Shown one piece after another: positions 7,100 to 9,613 of a stretch of DNA of 9,613 bases. Source of the stretch: an uncultured Collinsella sp. Its GTDB lineage: Bacteria; Actinomycetota; Coriobacteriia; Coriobacteriales; Coriobacteriaceae. The stretch is taken from contig CABQHZ010000061.1 of NCBI GenBank assembly GCA_902464175.1, forward strand, positions 1 through 9,613, written 5' to 3'. The notes under the pieces are model-generated. The model had not been told where the DNA came from, did not search any database, and saw nothing but the letters and a program-made list of their open reading frames with translations. The translations under genes and the position numbers were made by a program. Numbering within the stretch: the stretch's first letter is position 1; every line of letters starts with the position of its first letter.

Positions 7100-9499
7100 T
7101 TGACTGATTTCTTATGGAACATAGCGCCCTGGATCGCTGCCGCCGCGCTCTGCTGTTCTGTCTTTCTGGAGCTCCACAGCCATCAGTACAGATTCTTTGG
7201 CCACGAAATCGATTATGATCGTCGCCTCGTCGCCTTCATCGTCCTTGCCATTGGAGCCCTTTTCCTGTTCGCGCCCGTTACCTGGGAGCAATGCTTTTCA
7301 TCCGACCTTGGCGAGGGATGGGAACCAGGGGGCTGGAATTATATCAGCTGGTTCATCACCAACCTATTCACCGTTGGCTGGACAACGACCATTCAGACAG
7401 GCCTTACCGATATCACATCGGTCGTTAACAGCGTCATCCCCAACCAAGCGTGCGGCCTGTTCTATTCGTTGCTAACACTCGCATACATCATTGCCCTTCC
7501 CGTTGAAGTTGGTCTTCTTGCCTTCAATGCCGTCGTCACACGCCTCTCGGGCAGCGTGGTCAAGCATCACCTCAAGCATGCCGACCATGTGATTGTCTTT
7601 GAGAGCGTTGACGCTAACACCGAGCTGCTCGCTCGCGATATCGTCGACAACATCAAAAATGGGACGCTCGATAAGAGCGATAACAATGGCGACATCGCCC
7701 TAATCTTTTGCCTTGATTGCGACGAGGACGGCGATCGCCAGCGCATGCTGCGCAATCTCTGCCAAGGATACGTACGCTATGCGTTCACCGAAGATAGCGC
7801 AGCCGATGTCCTGAAGACCGCCGCCAATAAAGCTCAATCAAAATGCACCAAGCCTATTGACGTTGTTGCGACTTCGGAAAAAACCGATCGCAATGTAAGC
7901 GCAACGATCGACATGCTCGAGACGCTTAACCAGCAGTTCCAAACCGACAAGCCTCCTTTTGAGATCACGCTGCACTGCCTTCACAGTAACCCCGACGACC
8001 CGAGGGTTTTTGATGCCATCAAGCCCTATCCAAAAAACGTCAATCTGCATCTGGTTTCTCGCACGCAAAACGAAATCTACAACATTCTGGACAAGGCGCC
8101 TCTTTACAGATGGCTTGCACCTGTCGACATCACCCGCAGCGACAACACCAAGCCCCAAAACCTCACGGTGCTCGTAATTGGCGCAGGAGAATACGGTGTG
8201 CAGGCCGCACGTACCACATACTGGATGGGTCGCTTGCCGCAGGTGAAGCTCAACATTGTGATCGTCGACCCCAATGCCCACGAAATCATCGAGCGCGAGG
8301 CGGCACGATATCCTGAAATGCTTGGAGAGATTAAAGACGGGACGCCTACAGTACGTTTTGTCGAGGCCAGCGCCCCCTCAATCACGCTCGACCGCCTCAT
8401 GGCAGGTGACAGCGTCACGGCACTGCACTACGACCTTCAGAGTAAGCGCGTGGCATGTGAGGACAGCTGTGTCCTGCTGCCCGACAACACGTACATCTAT
8501 GCCTTTGTGGCCACGGGCGACTGCGGCCAGAACCTCTCCTACTCTCTTATGTTGCAACGACAGATCTTCAACCGCTTTGTCGAGCATGGCACTCCAAACT
8601 ACATGAAGCAGCGCCCTGTTATTTGCCCTCACATCGAGAGCGAAGAGATTCTTAAGGCCTTGAGAAAGCTCGCCATGACCGAAGCAAGTACCGAAAAGGA
8701 AAAGCACCTCATCGTCGGAATCGTGCATCCTTTTGGTTCTCGCAAGGCTTTCTTTACCTACGACAATCTCCTCAACAATAAGCTTGAGCAGCGCGCCATA
8801 CAGCTCAATGCGGTATATGAGAAGTGTAACTATGACCATGCCACCGTCAGCTATGATGTCTCCATGACAGACGATGCGGCGCGTGACAAATTCAACAAGA
8901 GCGAGTGGAACAAATGCAGCAGTCGTGCAGCGGCCGCGTATCTTCCCAGTCGCTTTTGGTCGGTTGGCCTATCGGATACCATCGATACGCTCGAAAACGA
9001 CTATCTGGCGAAACTAGAAGGCGGAAGAGGCGAAGGCCTAGACAATGGTCGTCTGGTAAGACAATACCTTCTCGAAAATAAAAAGAAAGGCGATACATTG
9101 GAGGCCTTCGCCAACAATGAAGCCGATTATCGCAGAAGAATTAAAACTATTTGTCTAATGGGTGATATAGAGCACGAACGCTGGCTCGCCTACTGTCAGG
9201 CAATAGGCATGACCGAGCTGGGACACGGCACCAAGGAAGACGAAAGGGACCAGCGCAGGCGCGCACATAGTGTCAATCTTTTTCTTAAAGGGGATGAACC
9301 CGAAGACAAGCCCGAAGGTACGAATAAATCTGAGGCCCTCATGCGTCACGCCTACATGACACCTGACAACGACGTGCTTGGTGCCCGCGGCTTCCTGCTC
9401 GGGAAAGACGTCTACGCCTACGACCGAATCATCGCCGCTCTTTCTGCCCGAATAGCCGAGGGAAATGTTGTCAAACCCAAGAAGGACGCGAATAAATAA
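7100..9499 (+). CDS. Channel-like membrane protein: pore-type TM region, two RCK/TrkA-N-like domains and C-terminal RyR domain
   Basis: A 799-residue inner-membrane protein. Hydrophobic segments lie at about 5-24, 43-60 and 118-143. Between the last two is YISWFITNLFTVGWTTT (81-97), placed like the pore loop of a 2-TM potassium-type channel, with TVGW (91-94) where such channels have TVGYG. Next comes HADHVIVFES (160-169), the start of a first RCK/TrkA-N-like Rossmann unit. A second begins at NLTVLVIGAGEYG (354-366) with the glycine loop G-A-G-E-Y-G and an acidic residue after the second strand (VIVD, 387-390). After an SSRAAA segment (607-612) follows a RyR domain: IEHERW (690-695) and HAYMTPDN plus KDVYAYDR (750-776). 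RyR domains are known in ryanodine receptors and in bacterial proteins. Opening or closing of the pore by a ligand bound to RCK or RyR is my inference. The next gene starts 26 nt downstream. The A-rich, lower-GC 3' third hints at transfer. Confidence 0.85.
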   Translation: MTDFLWNIAPWIAAAALCCSVFLELHSHQYRFFGHEIDYDRRLVAFIVLAIGALFLFAPVTWEQCFSSDLGEGWEPGGWNYISWFITNLFTVGWTTTIQTGLTDITSVVNSVIPNQACGLFYSLLTLAYIIALPVEVGLLAFNAVVTRLSGSVVKHHLKHADHVIVFESVDANTELLARDIVDNIKNGTLDKSDNNGDIALIFCLDCDEDGDRQRMLRNLCQGYVRYAFTEDSAADVLKTAANKAQSKCTKPIDVVATSEKTDRNVSATIDMLETLNQQFQTDKPPFEITLHCLHSNPDDPRVFDAIKPYPKNVNLHLVSRTQNEIYNILDKAPLYRWLAPVDITRSDNTKPQNLTVLVIGAGEYGVQAARTTYWMGRLPQVKLNIVIVDPNAHEIIEREAARYPEMLGEIKDGTPTVRFVEASAPSITLDRLMAGDSVTALHYDLQSKRVACEDSCVLLPDNTYIYAFVATGDCGQNLSYSLMLQRQIFNRFVEHGTPNYMKQRPVICPHIESEEILKALRKLAMTEASTEKEKHLIVGIVHPFGSRKAFFTYDNLLNNKLEQRAIQLNAVYEKCNYDHATVSYDVSMTDDAARDKFNKSEWNKCSSRAAAAYLPSRFWSVGLSDTIDTLENDYLAKLEGGRGEGLDNGRLVRQYLLENKKKGDTLEAFANNEADYRRRIKTICLMGDIEHERWLAYCQAIGMTELGHGTKEDERDQRRRAHSVNLFLKGDEPEDKPEGTNKSEALMRHAYMTPDNDVLGARGFLLGKDVYAYDRIIAALSARIAEGNVVKPKKDANK

Positions 9500-9525
9500 C
9501 GGTTTTCAATTGAAAGGATTGCGAT

Positions 9526-9613
9526 ATGGGAAAGCCATCCGCCGTAAATTCAAAGCAAGACAGACACTATGACCCAATCCGAGGGCACGGAAACGACAGG
9601 AGCCCCCGCTCGT
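9526..9613 (+). CDS. Hypothetical protein, N-terminal fragment (continues past window)
   Basis: The ATG at 9526 is preceded by AAAGGA at a normal distance, and the frame stays open to the window end (29 codons). The visible residues begin MGKPSAVNSKQDRHYDP and are polar and basic, with no signal peptide or membrane helix; no family can be named. Only 26 nt separate it from the stop of the RyR gene and no terminator lies between, so it is very likely in the same operon and may encode the partner or ligand-making enzyme of the channel-like protein. That role is a guess from position. Confidence 0.6.
   Translation, partial: MGKPSAVNSKQDRHYDPIRGHGNDRSPRS

Noticed and set aside
7100..9499. Trk-type potassium uptake regulator (TrkA) or KefC antiporter
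   Set aside because: TrkA is soluble and KefC has many more membrane helices; the few segments here, the pore-like motif and the RyR domain fit neither.

Overview
The window reads as chromosomal DNA of a GC-rich actinobacterium. Codon use, the acidic and Ala-rich proteins and the DEAD-box helicase sequence suggest a gut Coriobacteriia member, most likely Collinsella or a relative. That assignment is an inference from sequence style, not from a marker gene. No tRNA, rRNA, insertion sequence or CRISPR is visible.

Layout. Positions 1-880 (minus) hold the N-terminal 293 residues of an RhlE/CsdA-type DEAD-box RNA helicase, cut by the window edge. Positions 881-1491 carry no gene. They hold the helicase leader, a candidate promoter, a regular array of six 13-bp sites alternating in orientation every 40 bp, and an intrinsic terminator. 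On the minus strand follow a GNAT acetyltransferase (1492-2040) and a small membrane-hairpin protein ending in six Arg residues (2137-2682). Divergent from these, on the plus strand, are an 877-residue protein with a tandem-duplicated domain (2948-5581), a 421-residue orphan (5774-7039), a 799-residue membrane protein with a pore-like segment, two Rossmann/RCK-like regions and a C-terminal RyR domain (7100-9499), and the first 29 codons of another gene (9526 to the edge).

How it fits together. Four promoter regions (GNAT, membrane hairpin, 877-residue protein, 421-residue protein) each carry the palindrome TGTTGCGCAACA, or a one-base variant. In every case it ends exactly 19 nt before a TAnnnT -10 hexamer. 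This fixed register argues for one regulator acting on all four units. The RyR channel-like gene and the truncated gene after it have no such site, and they probably ride on the transcript of the 421-residue gene. The region 1492-9613 therefore looks like one co-regulated locus. Its best-recognised part is a ligand-gated, RCK-type channel-like protein with a RyR sensor. RyR domains in bacteria have been linked by comparative genomics to nucleotide-signal and conflict systems, so a stress or defence role is possible but unproven here.
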